A stretch of 64,000 bases of DNA. It comes from Pseudomonas duriflava. GTDB lineage: Bacteria > Pseudomonadota > Gammaproteobacteria > Pseudomonadales > Pseudomonadaceae. Within the stretch, counting starts at the first letter, position 1; the number at the start of each line of letters is the position of its first letter. The stretch covers positions 248,001 through 312,000 of the forward strand of contig NZ_VLKY01000003.1 of the NCBI RefSeq assembly GCF_007830155.1, given 5' to 3'. The translations under genes were made by a program, and so were the position numbers. Below the pieces are notes generated by a model that was not told where the DNA came from, did not search any database, and saw only the letters and a list, made by a program, of their open reading frames with translations. Shown here one piece after another: positions 44,604 to 54,551 of the stretch.

Positions 44604-44735
44604 TAAAAGAGGATCTACAAAATACCTATTCGGTATTTGATATGTGTTTTAGTAAAAGATGAACTTTGATTTACGTTAAAACGTAATCGTTCTACATTTC
44701 TAAAGGGGATATGGGCTTACGGACCTGACCTTGCA

Positions 44736-44858
44736 CCGGCTGGGTAATAAGCCAGCGGACCGGTCTGCGGACCAGTGTCGGATGTGACTTGCGTGCAGCA
44801 GAAACAGGGCGGAGCCTCTTCTGTATGGCCGTTACACGCCGGTCATACAGAAGAGGCT
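44736..44858. repeat. Array of three consecutive hairpins
   Basis: Hairpin 1: CCGGCTGG / CCAGCGG with one bulge (44736-44758). Hairpin 2: GGTC-tgcg-GACC plus two outer pairs (44759-44776). Hairpin 3: a perfect 15-bp stem, AGCCTCTTCTGTATG (44813-44827) with CATACAGAAGAGGCT (44844-44858), 16-nt loop. They end about 100 bp from the stop of the minus-strand dehydrogenase gene and could be its terminator, a REP-like element or part of an RNA. Confidence 0.5.
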
Positions 44859-44960
44859 CTTGGAATGGACTCGCGGTAACAGGCATACCGGTTGAACGCT
44901 AAACATTCATAGCTCAGTCAGATCAGGTATCAGTTGCTCGCCCCAACCCGACTGAACGGC

Positions 44961-46271
44961 TTACTGCGCAGCCGTCACACGCCAGATCACGTTGCCCACG
45001 TCATCCGCTACCAGCAGGTTGCCCTGCTTGTCATTGAGTACACCCACCGGTCGGCCTTGCGCCTCTTCCTTCTGATTAAGGAAGCTAGTCAGCACATCCT
45101 GAGGCGGACCGTTGGGCTTGCCATCCTTGAACGGAATGAACACAACCTTGTAACCGCTCTTGGGCTTGCGGTTCCAGGAGCCGTGCTGGCCAATAAACAG
45201 GCCGTAGCGGTACTGTTCCGGTAGTGCGTCGCTTTTGGAGAAGGCCAGGCCCAGCGAGGCGGTGTGGGCACCGAGGGCATAGTCGGGCACGATGGCCTTG
45301 GCTACCAGGTCGGGCCTCTGTGGTTTTACGCGCTCGTCCACATGCTGGCCGTAATAGCTGTAAGGCCAGCCGTAAAAGCCGCCGTCCTGTACTGAGGTGG
45401 CGTAATCGGGAACCAGATCGCTGCCGATCTCGTCACGCTCGTTGACGGTGGTCCAGAGCGTGCCGGTTTGTGGCTCCCAATCCATGCCGTTGGGGTTGCG
45501 CAGGCCGGTGGCGTACAGGCGCATCTTGTTTGTGGCACGGTCCAATTCCCAAATAGCGGCGCGACCTTCCTCGATGTCCATGCCGTTCTCGCCCACGTTA
45601 CTGTTGGAGCCAACCGTGATGTACAGCTTGCTGCCGTCCTGACTGGCGATCACGTTCTTCGTCCAGTGGTGATTGATGCCGGCAGGCAGGTCGACCACTT
45701 TGGTACCTGAGGCCTTGATGCTGGTCTCGCCTGCCTTGTAAGGGAAACGCACCAGTGCATTGGCATTGGCTACATAGAAATCATTACCCACCAGGGTCAT
45801 ACCAAAAGGCGAATGCAGCCCTTCGAGAAAAGTTGTCTTTGTTTCGGCCACGCCATCGTGGTCTGCATCACGCAAGAGAGTGATGCGATTGGCGCTGGGT
45901 ACACCGGCCCCGGCCTTACTCATCATCATGCCCTGGACCCGCTTGCGAATGTCGAAGCCGGCCGGCTCCTGGGTGGGCTTGTTGGACTCGGCGACCAGAA
46001 CGTCCCCGTTGGGCAGCACATAGAGCCAGCGAGGATGATCGAGGCCGGAAGCAAAAGCGTTAACCTGCAAGCCCTGCGCTGTCACGGGCTTGGCACCGTC
46101 CGGCCAACCAATGGCCGTGGCAACGCTCACCAGGGGAATCAGGCTGCCCTTGGGTTCGGGCAACTGGGGGGAAGGTCCGTAGCTGGCTTCTGGTGGAAGC
46201 TTGGAGGACTCGCCGCACCCCGCCAGGGCTATGGCAAACGCGAGTACTGAAAGGGAACGTGCGATGGTCAT
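44961..46271 (-). CDS. PQQ-dependent sugar dehydrogenase-like lipoprotein (sorbosone dehydrogenase family)
   Basis: 436 residues. Lipoprotein signal peptide with lipobox LAGC (Cys19). The rest is a six-bladed beta-propeller of the soluble glucose / L-sorbosone dehydrogenase family: [80 protein letters not shown] and [20 protein letters not shown]. Oxidises a sugar or aldose in the periplasm using PQQ; substrate not known. It lies 37 bp downstream of glcB on the same strand, so read-through is possible. Confidence 0.8.
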   Translation of the reverse strand: MTIARSLSVLAFAIALAGCGESSKLPPEASYGPSPQLPEPKGSLIPLVSVATAIGWPDGAKPVTAQGLQVNAFASGLDHPRWLYVLPNGDVLVAESNKPTQEPAGFDIRKRVQGMMMSKAGAGVPSANRITLLRDADHDGVAETKTTFLEGLHSPFGMTLVGNDFYVANANALVRFPYKAGETSIKASGTKVVDLPAGINHHWTKNVIASQDGSKLYITVGSNSNVGENGMDIEEGRAAIWELDRATNKMRLYATGLRNPNGMDWEPQTGTLWTTVNERDEIGSDLVPDYATSVQDGGFYGWPYSYYGQHVDERVKPQRPDLVAKAIVPDYALGAHTASLGLAFSKSDALPEQYRYGLFIGQHGSWNRKPKSGYKVVFIPFKDGKPNGPPQDVLTSFLNQKEEAQGRPVGVLNDKQGNLLVADDVGNVIWRVTAAQ

Positions 46272-46308
46272 CGTGACGCCTTTTTATGTGAAGACTGTTA
46301 ATGTCCGA

Positions 46309-48474
46309 TCATTGCCAGTGCGCTTTGGCCTCGCGCCGCCTGCGATACAGGATCGGCTCGGTATAGCCGTTGGGCAGCTTCGCGCCGTCGAAGATCAGGT
46401 TCAGTGCCGTCTGGAACGCAAGACTACTGGCGAAATCGACCTCCATGGGATGGTAATGAGGGGTATGGACGTTCTGCTGATCCACTACCAAGGCCATCCG
46501 ACGGAACGCTTCGACAATTTGTTCCCGTCTCACGATACCCTGGCGCAGCCAGTTGGCCAGAAGCTGGACAGAAACCCTTAGGGTCGCACGGTCTTCCTGA
46601 ACTATTACCTCATCAAGATCCGGTACCCTGGACCAGCCGATGCCCTGATCAATCCAGCGGACCCCATAGCCCAGAATGCATTGGGCATTGCTGTCCAGTT
46701 CCTCCTGGATCTCTTCGGCGGTCAGGGCGGTAGGATCGGCCACCGGCAGAGTAAGCAACTCATCCAGAGCAGGAGGCTGCCGTGTGGCCAGTTCGTGGTG
46801 GCGGTCCGCTACGCTGACTTGGTGATAGTGCAGTGCATGCAGCGTGGCGGCCCGAGGCGAAGACACTCCAGCGCTGGTGGTGCCGCTTTGTGGATGTACT
46901 ATATTGTGCTCCAGCAGGGAGGCCATAAGGTCGGGCAGAGCCCAGAGGTCTCCGCTGATTTGCGCGCGTCCCGAAAAGCCACAGGCAAGACTTACCGCCA
47001 CATTGTGCTCCTCGTAGGCTTTCAGCCAGCGGGCATGCTTCAGGATGCCCTTGCGCAACAGCAGGCCCGCTTCCCGCACCGTATGGAGCTCATCCCCCAG
47101 GCGATCGGTTCTGTCTGTAGCAACCAAAAAGACCCGAGCTTTCACCGCGGCGAGACAGGCCTTGAGGTTAATGCTGGTTCGGCGCTCTTCATTCATCAGG
47201 CCCAGCTTCAGTGTATGGCGCGGTATTTTGAGAAGATCCTCAACCTGATCGAACAATGCGTTGGCAAAAGCCGCTTCTTCCGGCCCGTGCAGCTTGGGCA
47301 TAACGAGGTATACCGAGGCTGTTCGTAAAGGAGGACATGAATTCAAGTCGTGCAGGGCGCACAAACTGCTGAAAACAACATCCAGAATACTTTCAGGAAC
47401 CTCGTTGCCGTGGCGGTCGAGGATCATGTCTGTTGTCATCAGCAGGCCTGTGGTGCGTAGAAGCACTAGCGACCGGCCGGGCAAAGCATGGTTGCCGCCC
47501 TTTGCCGCTAGGTAATGACGGTCCGGCTTCATACCGTAAGGAGTGGTGCGGCCATTCTGAACCTTCTTGGCCGTCAGCGTGCCTTTCATCAGGCCCAGCC
47601 AATGCAGATAGGCCTGTACCTTGTCCTTGGCATCCACCGCAGCTACCGAATCTTCAAGGTCAAACAGGGCCGTCGGGGCCGCTTCCAGAAGAATGTCGCT
47701 GATACCCGCCGGATCGTTCTGGCCGATGGGGTGGGTACGGTCGATCTGGATTTCTAAATGCAGGCCATGGTGCCTGAGCAGTAATGCTTCAGGGTCAGCC
47801 GCCTCGCCACGATAGCCTACAAAGGCGTCCGGATTGGCGAGGCCTACCGAATGGCCTGTGTTCAGGCGCGTCCAAAGCTCACCGTGCCGGATGCAATATA
47901 TTTCGACATTACCGTGCGAGCCGTCGGCCAACGGTATGGCGATGTCCAGGATGCCTCGGCCATAGGCGACTACTTTTTCGCCGCGGATCGGGTTGTAGTC
48001 CGCTGAAATTTCAACAGTACTGTCTTCCGGGATGGCATCGGTCTCGTACAGGGCCTCATACAGCGAGCCCCAGCGGGCATTGACGGCTTCGAGCACACGC
48101 TGGGCATCGGTTGCGGGAGCGATCAGCTGCGGGCCGGCCAGCTGGGAGACTTCTGCGTCAAGCGGTCCGGTGGTGATTTTGACATCACCCGGATCAGGGT
48201 GCAGATAACCAATCTCTCGTAAAAAAGAGGCGTAGGCCGCTGGCTCGTGAGGAAGCCCGAAGCGTTCGCGGTGCCAGGCGTCGAGCTGAATTTGCAGTGC
48301 AGCTCGCTGGGCGAGCAGGGCGCGTGTGGCAGGAACCTGCTCGTCGAGAAGGGTTTCAAGACCGCTCCAGAAATGATCAGAATCCAGCCCGGTGCCTAGC
48401 AGGGCTTGGCTTTCAATGAAGTCATACAAGACTGTCGCGACCCTCAGGCCGCCCACCTGCGTTCTTTGGGTCAT
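46309..48474 (-). CDS. glcB: Malate synthase G
   Basis: Condenses glyoxylate and acetyl-CoA to malate in the glyoxylate cycle. 721 residues from MTQRTQVGGLRVATVLYDFI at 48474, the length of isoform G; a start at 48522 would add 16 residues. Key blocks: EDSVAAVDAKDKVQAYLHWL (magnesium Glu/Asp region), MNEERRTSINLKACLAAVKA, GYGVRWIDQGIGWSRVPD, and the C-terminal HYHPMEVDFASSLAFQTALN. Divergent from the gcvR-like gene. Together with mqo it supports growth on acetate and fatty acids. Confidence 0.93.
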   Translation of the reverse strand: MTQRTQVGGLRVATVLYDFIESQALLGTGLDSDHFWSGLETLLDEQVPATRALLAQRAALQIQLDAWHRERFGLPHEPAAYASFLREIGYLHPDPGDVKITTGPLDAEVSQLAGPQLIAPATDAQRVLEAVNARWGSLYEALYETDAIPEDSTVEISADYNPIRGEKVVAYGRGILDIAIPLADGSHGNVEIYCIRHGELWTRLNTGHSVGLANPDAFVGYRGEAADPEALLLRHHGLHLEIQIDRTHPIGQNDPAGISDILLEAAPTALFDLEDSVAAVDAKDKVQAYLHWLGLMKGTLTAKKVQNGRTTPYGMKPDRHYLAAKGGNHALPGRSLVLLRTTGLLMTTDMILDRHGNEVPESILDVVFSSLCALHDLNSCPPLRTASVYLVMPKLHGPEEAAFANALFDQVEDLLKIPRHTLKLGLMNEERRTSINLKACLAAVKARVFLVATDRTDRLGDELHTVREAGLLLRKGILKHARWLKAYEEHNVAVSLACGFSGRAQISGDLWALPDLMASLLEHNIVHPQSGTTSAGVSSPRAATLHALHYHQVSVADRHHELATRQPPALDELLTLPVADPTALTAEEIQEELDSNAQCILGYGVRWIDQGIGWSRVPDLDEVIVQEDRATLRVSVQLLANWLRQGIVRREQIVEAFRRMALVVDQQNVHTPHYHPMEVDFASSLAFQTALNLIFDGAKLPNGYTEPILYRRRREAKAHWQ

Positions 48475-48588
48475 CGCGTGCCTCGCGTGGCTGGGCAGTA
48501 CATCGATACAAAGGTGTTTCACTGTTGAGACTGCGACAACCGGCCAAGTGTTCTACGCTGAAACCTATCTGCCTTGAGGACATCAGCA

Positions 48589-49134
48589 ATGGACGTACTG
48601 GTATTGACCATCATCGCACCGGACCAGCCTGGGCTCGTTGGCCGTTTGGCCGATTGCGTGGCTGCCCATGGTGGCAACTGGCTGGAAAGCCGCATGTCGC
48701 GTATGGCGGGCCAGTTCGCAGGCATCCTGACGGTTAGCGTGGCTGAGGAGCAGCGTGCCTTATTGATGGAAGGGCTGCGCTCGCTGGATGTTGCAGGGCT
48801 GCGCGTCTTGGTAGCGGAAAGTCAGCTGGAGGCAGCTGGAGTCGTACAGCTTATCCAGCTGGAGCTTGTGGGTAACGATCGTCCCGGTATCGTGCGGGAT
48901 ATCACCCGGCAACTCAGCCAATTGGGCGTGAATGTCGAGCGGTTGAGTACTGATGTGCGCACCGCTCCGATGAGTAGCGAGCAGCTATTTCATGCTACGG
49001 CTCTGCTGGCCTTGCCCGCGACCCTTGAGCTGGAAACCTTGCGTCAGAGCCTGGAAACCCTGGCCGACGAACTCATGGTCGAACTTAACGTCTATCGGGA
49101 TAACCATGCGGAGGCCGACGGATCTTCGTTATAA
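48589..49134 (+). CDS. Double ACT-domain regulator, GcvR-like
   Basis: 181 residues from ATG 48589 (GAGG upstream). Two ACT domains: about 3-75 (VLTIIAPDQPGLVGRLADCV) and about 90-170 (LELVGNDRPGIVRDITRQLS). This is the layout of the glycine-cleavage repressor GcvR, which works through protein contacts and has no DNA-binding domain. Being divergent from glcB is suggestive, as glycine and glyoxylate metabolism are linked. Whether a GcvA partner exists is not visible here. Confidence 0.75.
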   Translation: MDVLVLTIIAPDQPGLVGRLADCVAAHGGNWLESRMSRMAGQFAGILTVSVAEEQRALLMEGLRSLDVAGLRVLVAESQLEAAGVVQLIQLELVGNDRPGIVRDITRQLSQLGVNVERLSTDVRTAPMSSEQLFHATALLALPATLELETLRQSLETLADELMVELNVYRDNHAEADGSSL

Positions 49135-49382
49135 CGTGAGGGGCTGCTATTTTCCGGCGGAAGGCTCTGGCAGGTCAGGGGCGGGACTTTCATCAACAAA
49201 AACCCGACGACTGTCCTGTTAGCAATGTCTCGAAGCGAGTGAGTGAGGTGGACGAGAGACCCCGGAAATGCGATTCTCCCTGAGAACCGGATCAGGGGCG
49301 TCCTGTTTCATCCTGACCGGCGCGGTGTTTTTCCCGCTGGATTTCTTTTCTTCTTCGTGCCCACTCCTTCGAGAGATTCGCT

Positions 49383-50102
49383 GTGATAGTGACGATACCC
49401 TCAGCCAAGATCAAAGCCTGGGGCGCCCATGGTGTCACCGCCACGGGCGTTGTGCTTGCTTTACTGGCCACCCTGGCTTTGTTCGATAACCAACCCAAAA
49501 GCTGCTTGTTGTGGCTTGGCCTTGCCTTGCTGGTGGATGGCCTGGACGGCACGCTAGCGCGTAAGGTCAATACCAAGTCCGTGCTGCCGCACTTTGATGG
49601 CTCGGTCCTGGACCTGGCAATCGACTACCTGACCTATGTCTTCATTCCTGCGCTGTTTATGTACAAGTACATTCCGTTGCCGGACTACACGGCCCTGGCC
49701 ACCGTTTCGTTGATTCTGGTGTCCTCGCTGTTCTGCTTTTGCAACGTGAACATGAAAAGCAGCGACAACTACTTTGTCGGCTTTCCAGCCGCATGGAATG
49801 TGGTCGCGCTGTACCTGTATATCCTGTCCCCGGCGCCTTGGGCCAGTTTGGTCCTCGTGGTGGTACTGGCCGCGCTGACGCTGACCCGAATGAAGTTTCT
49901 GCATCCTTTCCGTGTGCGTAAGTTTATGCCGCTGAACATCGCGGTTACCTTTGCCTGGATGCTATGCAGCATGCTGCTGATTCTGGAGCATCCTTTCCAT
50001 AAAGGCATTGTGATGAGTATCTGGTTCGCCACCTCCGTCTATTTTGTAGGCATCTGCGTTTGGCGGACCTCGCTCGAATGGTTCGACCGACTTCGTGCCT
50101 GA
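49383..50102 (+). CDS. pcs: Phosphatidylcholine synthase
   Basis: 239 residues, GTG start. Integral membrane CDP-alcohol phosphotransferase that makes phosphatidylcholine from CDP-diacylglycerol and free choline. Signature DGLDGTLARK ... HFDGSVLDLAIDY with the longer spacing between AR and G that is typical of Pcs. About seven hydrophobic helices; the N-terminal AWGAHGVTATGVVLALLA is also characteristic. Adds a second head-group pathway to this window beside the putative sphingolipid locus. A perfect bidirectional terminator follows. Confidence 0.88.
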   Translation: MIVTIPSAKIKAWGAHGVTATGVVLALLATLALFDNQPKSCLLWLGLALLVDGLDGTLARKVNTKSVLPHFDGSVLDLAIDYLTYVFIPALFMYKYIPLPDYTALATVSLILVSSLFCFCNVNMKSSDNYFVGFPAAWNVVALYLYILSPAPWASLVLVVVLAALTLTRMKFLHPFRVRKFMPLNIAVTFAWMLCSMLLILEHPFHKGIVMSIWFATSVYFVGICVWRTSLEWFDRLRA

Positions 50103-50120
50103 ACCAACGTGTACAAAAAA

Positions 50121-50145
50121 GGGCCTGCTAGCAGGCCCTTTTTTT
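50121..50145. terminator. Bidirectional terminator between pcs and rarD
   Basis: GGGCCTGC (50121-50128) pairs with GCAGGCCC (50131-50138); six A residues precede and seven T residues follow. It serves two convergent genes. Confidence 0.9.
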
Positions 50146-50169
50146 ATACGCTGTATTCGGCTATGCCCT

Positions 50170-51075
50170 TCAACGAGTAACGGAAAAGCGTGCTCCGGAG
50201 CGCCGCAGCGACAGTGCAATATCCACGCTAAAGATCAACAGGGCTACCCAAATACATAAAAAGGCCAGCAAACGCTCTTGAGGGAAGGGCTCATGAAATA
50301 CGAACACGGCGAGCAGCAGAACCAGCGTTGGTGCGATGTATTGCAGAAACCCAATCGTCGAATAGGGCAACTTGCGCGCGGCGGCATTGAAGCACAAGAG
50401 AGGAATCAGGGTTACCGGCCCTGATAGGACCAGGAGCAGAGCCAGCGGTGACGACCATACGGCACTTTCCAGGCTAACTGCCTGTGTCAGCAGCGGCAGC
50501 GCGATGATCGCCAGTGGTAGAAGTAACCAGGTCTCCACGACCATGCCCGGCAGAGCAGCCACAGGAGTACGTTTACGCAGCAGTCCGTAAAAGGCGAAAC
50601 TGAATGCCAAGGCCAGGGAAACCCAGGGCAACTGCCCCAGCGTCCAGACCTGCTGAACCACACCGATGGCTGCAATAGCCACGGCCAGCCATTGTAACGG
50701 CCGCAGCCGTTCTCCCAGCAGAACGAGACCCAGCAGTACATTGATCAGGGGATTAATGTAATACCCAAGGCTTGCTTCCAGCATGTGGCCGTTGTTGACC
50801 GCCCAGATGTAGATCAACCAGTTGCCGCCGACCAGCAATCCCGTCAAACCCAATTGCGCGATGTGGCGTGGATGGGCACGCAGGTTCGCCCACCAGCCAG
50901 GATGTTTCCAGAATGTGAGCATTAAGGTGCCAGCCAGTGCAGACCAGACGATTCGCTGAACCAGAATTTCGAGGGCGGGCAGGGTGGCAAGCAGTTTGAA
51001 ATACAGGGGGAACAGACCCCAGAGCACATAGGCGGAAAGGCCTAAGATGTAACCCTGGCGGGGGGAAGAGGACAT
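50170..51075 (-). CDS. rarD: RarD-type EamA transporter
   Basis: 301 residues, ten predicted helices. The opening GYILGLSAYVLWGLFPLYFK and the block GGNWLIYIWAVNNGHMLEAS followed by LGYYINPL are diagnostic of the RarD subgroup of the drug/metabolite transporter superfamily. Originally named for chloramphenicol sensitivity; the physiological substrate is unsettled. Monocistronic, ending at the shared terminator. Confidence 0.88.
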   Translation of the reverse strand: MSSSPRQGYILGLSAYVLWGLFPLYFKLLATLPALEILVQRIVWSALAGTLMLTFWKHPGWWANLRAHPRHIAQLGLTGLLVGGNWLIYIWAVNNGHMLEASLGYYINPLINVLLGLVLLGERLRPLQWLAVAIAAIGVVQQVWTLGQLPWVSLALAFSFAFYGLLRKRTPVAALPGMVVETWLLLPLAIIALPLLTQAVSLESAVWSSPLALLLVLSGPVTLIPLLCFNAAARKLPYSTIGFLQYIAPTLVLLLAVFVFHEPFPQERLLAFLCIWVALLIFSVDIALSLRRSGARFSVTR

Positions 51076-51328
51076 AACGTATATCTGGCGTTGGAAAAGC
51101 GTAAAGCATAACGCGAATCCGGGAAAAATCCTGTAACAATCGCTTGCTCATAAGAGCAGGTCAAATGATCGACGGTCTTTAGTTAATCCTGAATGCGTCG
51201 AAATCCTGTTCAGTCTCTAAATACTTATTGCTGCAGGGATGGCAGTCCAAATTTATGGCTGCTTCCCTCAGCACCACGTTTGGGCTCGTCCGTCTGGCCA
51301 ACCTTTGTTGTATCAGGTAGCTCTTACG

Positions 51329-53356
51329 ATGAATCTGTTTTCCCGTTTCAAGCCCTCCAACGTTCAGTCGGGTGGCGTTATCAGCGTGCTCAGTTCCTCT
51401 AGTCAGCTTCAGCAGAAGCTGCGGGAGCTTCGCTTCGAGCCTACCTATATTGCCGGTTTCGTATCGCCCCACATTGATATGGACAAAGTGGCCCGTGCCG
51501 TGGCTGAGCGCTTCCCTCGCGCAGCCATTACGCTATGCACGACTTCTGGTGAGCTGTGCAGTCAGAACGATCAGCTTTATTGTTCTACAGGTAACCAGTG
51601 GGACCGTGTTGTTTTGCAACTATTTGACGCGAGCGTGATTGCCTCAGCCGAAACCGTTTACGTCCCGCTGGAAAGTCAGGATATTCGTGCCCGCGGTCAG
51701 CGTATGCCGATGCAGCAGCGCATTGCCAAGCTGATCGAATCTATCAAGCGTCTCCGCGTAAACACGCCGATTGATCACCGCGACACCCTGGCCTATGTCA
51801 CGTTTGACGGCCTGTCAGCGTCGGAATCCTTCTTCATGGAGGCGCTGTACGAATCGGGTCGGTTCCCTTGCTTGTTTGTTGGCGGTTCTGCCGGTGGCAA
51901 AACCGATTTCGTGAAAACCGTGATTCACGACGGCAAGCGTAGCTATGAAAATCATGCACAGATCGTTTTCTTAAAGTGTGCTCGCAACGCCCGTTTCGGT
52001 GTGTTCAAAAGTCAGAACTTCGAGCCAACCTCGGTCAGCATGAATGTGCTTACAGCCTCTTTAGAGGAGCGTTACATCAGCCAGGTGATCGATTCCAGGG
52101 GCAATATCTGCTCAATGGTCGCCGCTCTGTGTGAGTCTTTGAATTGCGAGCCCAGGGACTTGGAAAAGCGTCTGGACAATTATTCCTTCGCGATTCGAGT
52201 CGGTGAGGAGCTGTTTGTACGTTCAATCGCCCAGATCGATTACGAGAAAGAACGTATCCACCTGTTCTGCGACGTGGCGCCAGGCGAAGAGCTCGTGATG
52301 GTCAAGCGGACGCCTATACTCGAGGCTACCCGCAGAGATCTGCAGCGTTTCATGCAGGGCAAGTCCGGCAAGCCAATCGGGGGATTGCTCAACGACTGTA
52401 TCCTGCGTCGCCTGAACAATGGCAGCGACTTGCACCGCATGAACGAGGCGTTTGGTGATATTCCGGTAGTAGGCTTCTCTACCTTTGGTGAGATCCTGGG
52501 GCTTAACCTGAACCAGACCCTGACCGCTGTATTTTTCTTCCGCACGCCGGAAGGTGAACCGTTCCGTGACGAGTACATTGATAACTTCACTGCATACTAT
52601 GGTGAGTTCAAGGCTTTCTTCCTGCGTCGGCAGATCAAGAAGCTGGCCGGTTTGAGTCAGGTAGTGGTTAAGCAGATCGATGAATTCAAACGTAAGAACT
52701 TCTCCCGTAACGTCGACAGTAGTGGTCTGGATGATCACATCAAGCCGGTGTTCCGTGGGCTTGAGGATTTAGGCGCCGTGCTGCTGCAAGCGAATCAGCA
52801 GCAGGGCCAGATGGCTGAACAGCTGAATCACTATGCCGGTGAGCTGCATCTGTCGATGGATGACCTCAGCGCGACCATTACTCAGCAGGGCGACGTCATT
52901 GATCAGGCTGGCGGTACGGTCAAGAGTTTGTCTAACCAGGCCGAGAATGTAGTGCGCAGTGCAAATGACTTGGCGCAGTCAAGCCTGAAGATTCAGTCCA
53001 TCGTACAGATGATTCAGCAGATTGCCGGACAAACCAACCTGCTGGCGCTTAACGCTGCGATTGAGGCGGCCCGTGCCGGTGAGCAAGGACGCGGATTTGC
53101 CGTGGTAGCGGATGAAGTGCGCAAGCTGGCGGAGAAGACTCAACAAAATGCCGGTGAGATCGGAACGGATATCGACAAACTGGCCGAGGAGATTCGGCAG
53201 GTCGCGCAGCAGGTCGAAGTGCAGTCCAAGGATGTCAATGAACTGACTGCTCTGTTGGGCAAGCTGGAGGGGTCCAGCAGCGTTACGGAAACCACCTCGC
53301 ACCGTACTAAAGGTATAGCGGATACACTAATTGGATTGACCCGTAACGGTCATTGA
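51329..53356 (+). CDS. Soluble FIST-domain methyl-accepting chemotaxis protein
   Basis: 675 residues from [13 protein letters not shown] at 51329; an open stretch from 51239 is less protein-like. N-terminal FIST sensor (about 35-230: [33 protein letters not shown]), FIST_C (about 240-385), and a C-terminal MCP signalling hairpin with the tip [20 protein letters not shown] followed by [20 protein letters not shown]. No membrane segment, so it is a cytosolic chemoreceptor sensing an internal small molecule, perhaps an amino acid. It is monocistronic, away from che genes. Confidence 0.9.
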   Translation: MNLFSRFKPSNVQSGGVISVLSSSSQLQQKLRELRFEPTYIAGFVSPHIDMDKVARAVAERFPRAAITLCTTSGELCSQNDQLYCSTGNQWDRVVLQLFDASVIASAETVYVPLESQDIRARGQRMPMQQRIAKLIESIKRLRVNTPIDHRDTLAYVTFDGLSASESFFMEALYESGRFPCLFVGGSAGGKTDFVKTVIHDGKRSYENHAQIVFLKCARNARFGVFKSQNFEPTSVSMNVLTASLEERYISQVIDSRGNICSMVAALCESLNCEPRDLEKRLDNYSFAIRVGEELFVRSIAQIDYEKERIHLFCDVAPGEELVMVKRTPILEATRRDLQRFMQGKSGKPIGGLLNDCILRRLNNGSDLHRMNEAFGDIPVVGFSTFGEILGLNLNQTLTAVFFFRTPEGEPFRDEYIDNFTAYYGEFKAFFLRRQIKKLAGLSQVVVKQIDEFKRKNFSRNVDSSGLDDHIKPVFRGLEDLGAVLLQANQQQGQMAEQLNHYAGELHLSMDDLSATITQQGDVIDQAGGTVKSLSNQAENVVRSANDLAQSSLKIQSIVQMIQQIAGQTNLLALNAAIEAARAGEQGRGFAVVADEVRKLAEKTQQNAGEIGTDIDKLAEEIRQVAQQVEVQSKDVNELTALLGKLEGSSSVTETTSHRTKGIADTLIGLTRNGH

Positions 53357-53363
53357 GCCTGAT

Positions 53364-53400
53364 CATCGAGGCTGCCCGGCTCGCCTGGGTAGCCTCGATG
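53364..53400. terminator. Bidirectional terminator between MCP and srkA
   Basis: CATCGAGGCT (53364-53373) pairs perfectly with AGCCTCGATG (53391-53400); an inner CCC/GGG extends the stem. It separates convergent genes. Confidence 0.75.
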
Positions 53401-53412
53401 GTTTAAGGCAGC

Positions 53413-54387
53413 TCAGAACAGCCGAAGCGGCTCCTCCTGTAGGGCAGACAACTGCTCACGCAACATCAGAATCTGATCCCCCCAATACCGCTCGGTACCG
53501 AACCAGGAAAAGCTCTTGGGAAATGCCGGGTCATCCCAACGACGAGCAAGCCAGGCACTGTAGTGCAGCAGGCGCAGCGAGCGCAGACCTTCAATCAAGG
53601 CCAGTTCGCGCGGTGCGAAATCATGGAATTGTTGATAACCATCCATCAGTTCGGACAATTGCGACAAGCGCTCCTGACGATCCCCGGCCAGCATCATCCA
53701 CAGATCCTGAACAGCCGGTGCGGTACGACAATCGTCGAGGTCCACCATGTGAAACGTTTCGTCACGGTAGAGTAGGTTGCCGGGATGGCAGTCACCATGC
53801 ACACGAATGGCGGTGTAAGGCGTCGATTCGAACAGTGTATCGAGGCGTTTGAGCAGATCCCGGGCTACCGACTCGTAGGCAGGAAGCAGGCTTTTAGGAA
53901 TAAAGCCGCCGCTGAGCAGGGTATCCAGCGATGCATGCCCAAAGTTCTGAACATCAAGTCTTTCGCGATGTTGAAACGGTCGAGAGGCGCCGATAGCGTG
54001 CAAACGTCCAAGCAGTTGGCCCAACCGATAAAGCTGATCCAGATTGCCGGGCTCCGGAGCACGACCGCCTCGCCGAGGGAAAAGGGCGAAACGAAAACCT
54101 CCATGTTCGAACAGGGTTTCGCCGTCCCGCTTCAAAGGCGCGACAAGCGGGACCTCATGCTCGACCAGCTCATACGAGAACGTATGCTCCTCGCGAATGG
54201 CTGCCTCGCTCCAGCGGCCGGGGCGGTAGAACTTGGCAATTAAGGGCTGCTCACCCTCGATACCAACCTGATAAACCCGATTTTCATAACTGTTGAGGGC
54301 TAGGATGCGCGCATCGCTGAGATAGCCGAGGCTTTCCACGGCGTCGATCACCAGATCGGGGCTTAGTATATCGAACGGGTGTGACAT
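53413..54387 (-). CDS. srkA: Stress response kinase A (YihE/RdoA)
   Basis: 324 residues, the family length. APH-fold Ser/Thr kinase: NSYENRVYQVG near the N-terminus, IAKFYRPGRWS with the ATP-binding Lys, catalytic HGDCHPGNLLYRD (about 196-208) and metal-binding MVDLDDCRTAP. In E. coli it counters the MazEF pathway and is part of the Cpx envelope-stress response. All catalytic residues are present. In E. coli dsbA follows; that neighbour is not here. Confidence 0.9.
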   Translation of the reverse strand: MSHPFDILSPDLVIDAVESLGYLSDARILALNSYENRVYQVGIEGEQPLIAKFYRPGRWSEAAIREEHTFSYELVEHEVPLVAPLKRDGETLFEHGGFRFALFPRRGGRAPEPGNLDQLYRLGQLLGRLHAIGASRPFQHRERLDVQNFGHASLDTLLSGGFIPKSLLPAYESVARDLLKRLDTLFESTPYTAIRVHGDCHPGNLLYRDETFHMVDLDDCRTAPAVQDLWMMLAGDRQERLSQLSELMDGYQQFHDFAPRELALIEGLRSLRLLHYSAWLARRWDDPAFPKSFSWFGTERYWGDQILMLREQLSALQEEPLRLF

Positions 54388-54513
54388 GGATATCCTCCAA
54401 CAACGCCTTTAGAAGCGGCATAGTGCCGTTTCGGAAAAGGAATGCTAACAGGTTGGATTCGAATCCGTGGCGAAGGTGCGATGCCGCAGGGCAGGAATGA
54501 CGTAGCATCGAGA

Positions 54514-54542
54514 CGGTTCGGGCCGGCAAAAGGCCCGAACCG
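54514..54542 (-). terminator. Terminator after the first phoX-like gene
   Basis: CGGTTCGGGCC (54514-54524) pairs perfectly with GGCCCGAACCG (54532-54542), 7-nt loop. It starts 9 bp past the stop on the minus strand. Confidence 0.7.
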
Positions 54543-54551
54543 GTTGTGGGG

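Larger units (their letters stand above)
44022..44960. other. Long AT-rich, structured intergenic region
   Basis: About 940 bp with no gene that I can support. The part 44220-44700 is clearly richer in A+T than its flanks. A hairpin at 44578-44603 and an array of three hairpins at 44736-44858 are listed separately. The promoter of the diguanylate cyclase gene should be near 44050. Confidence 0.4.
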
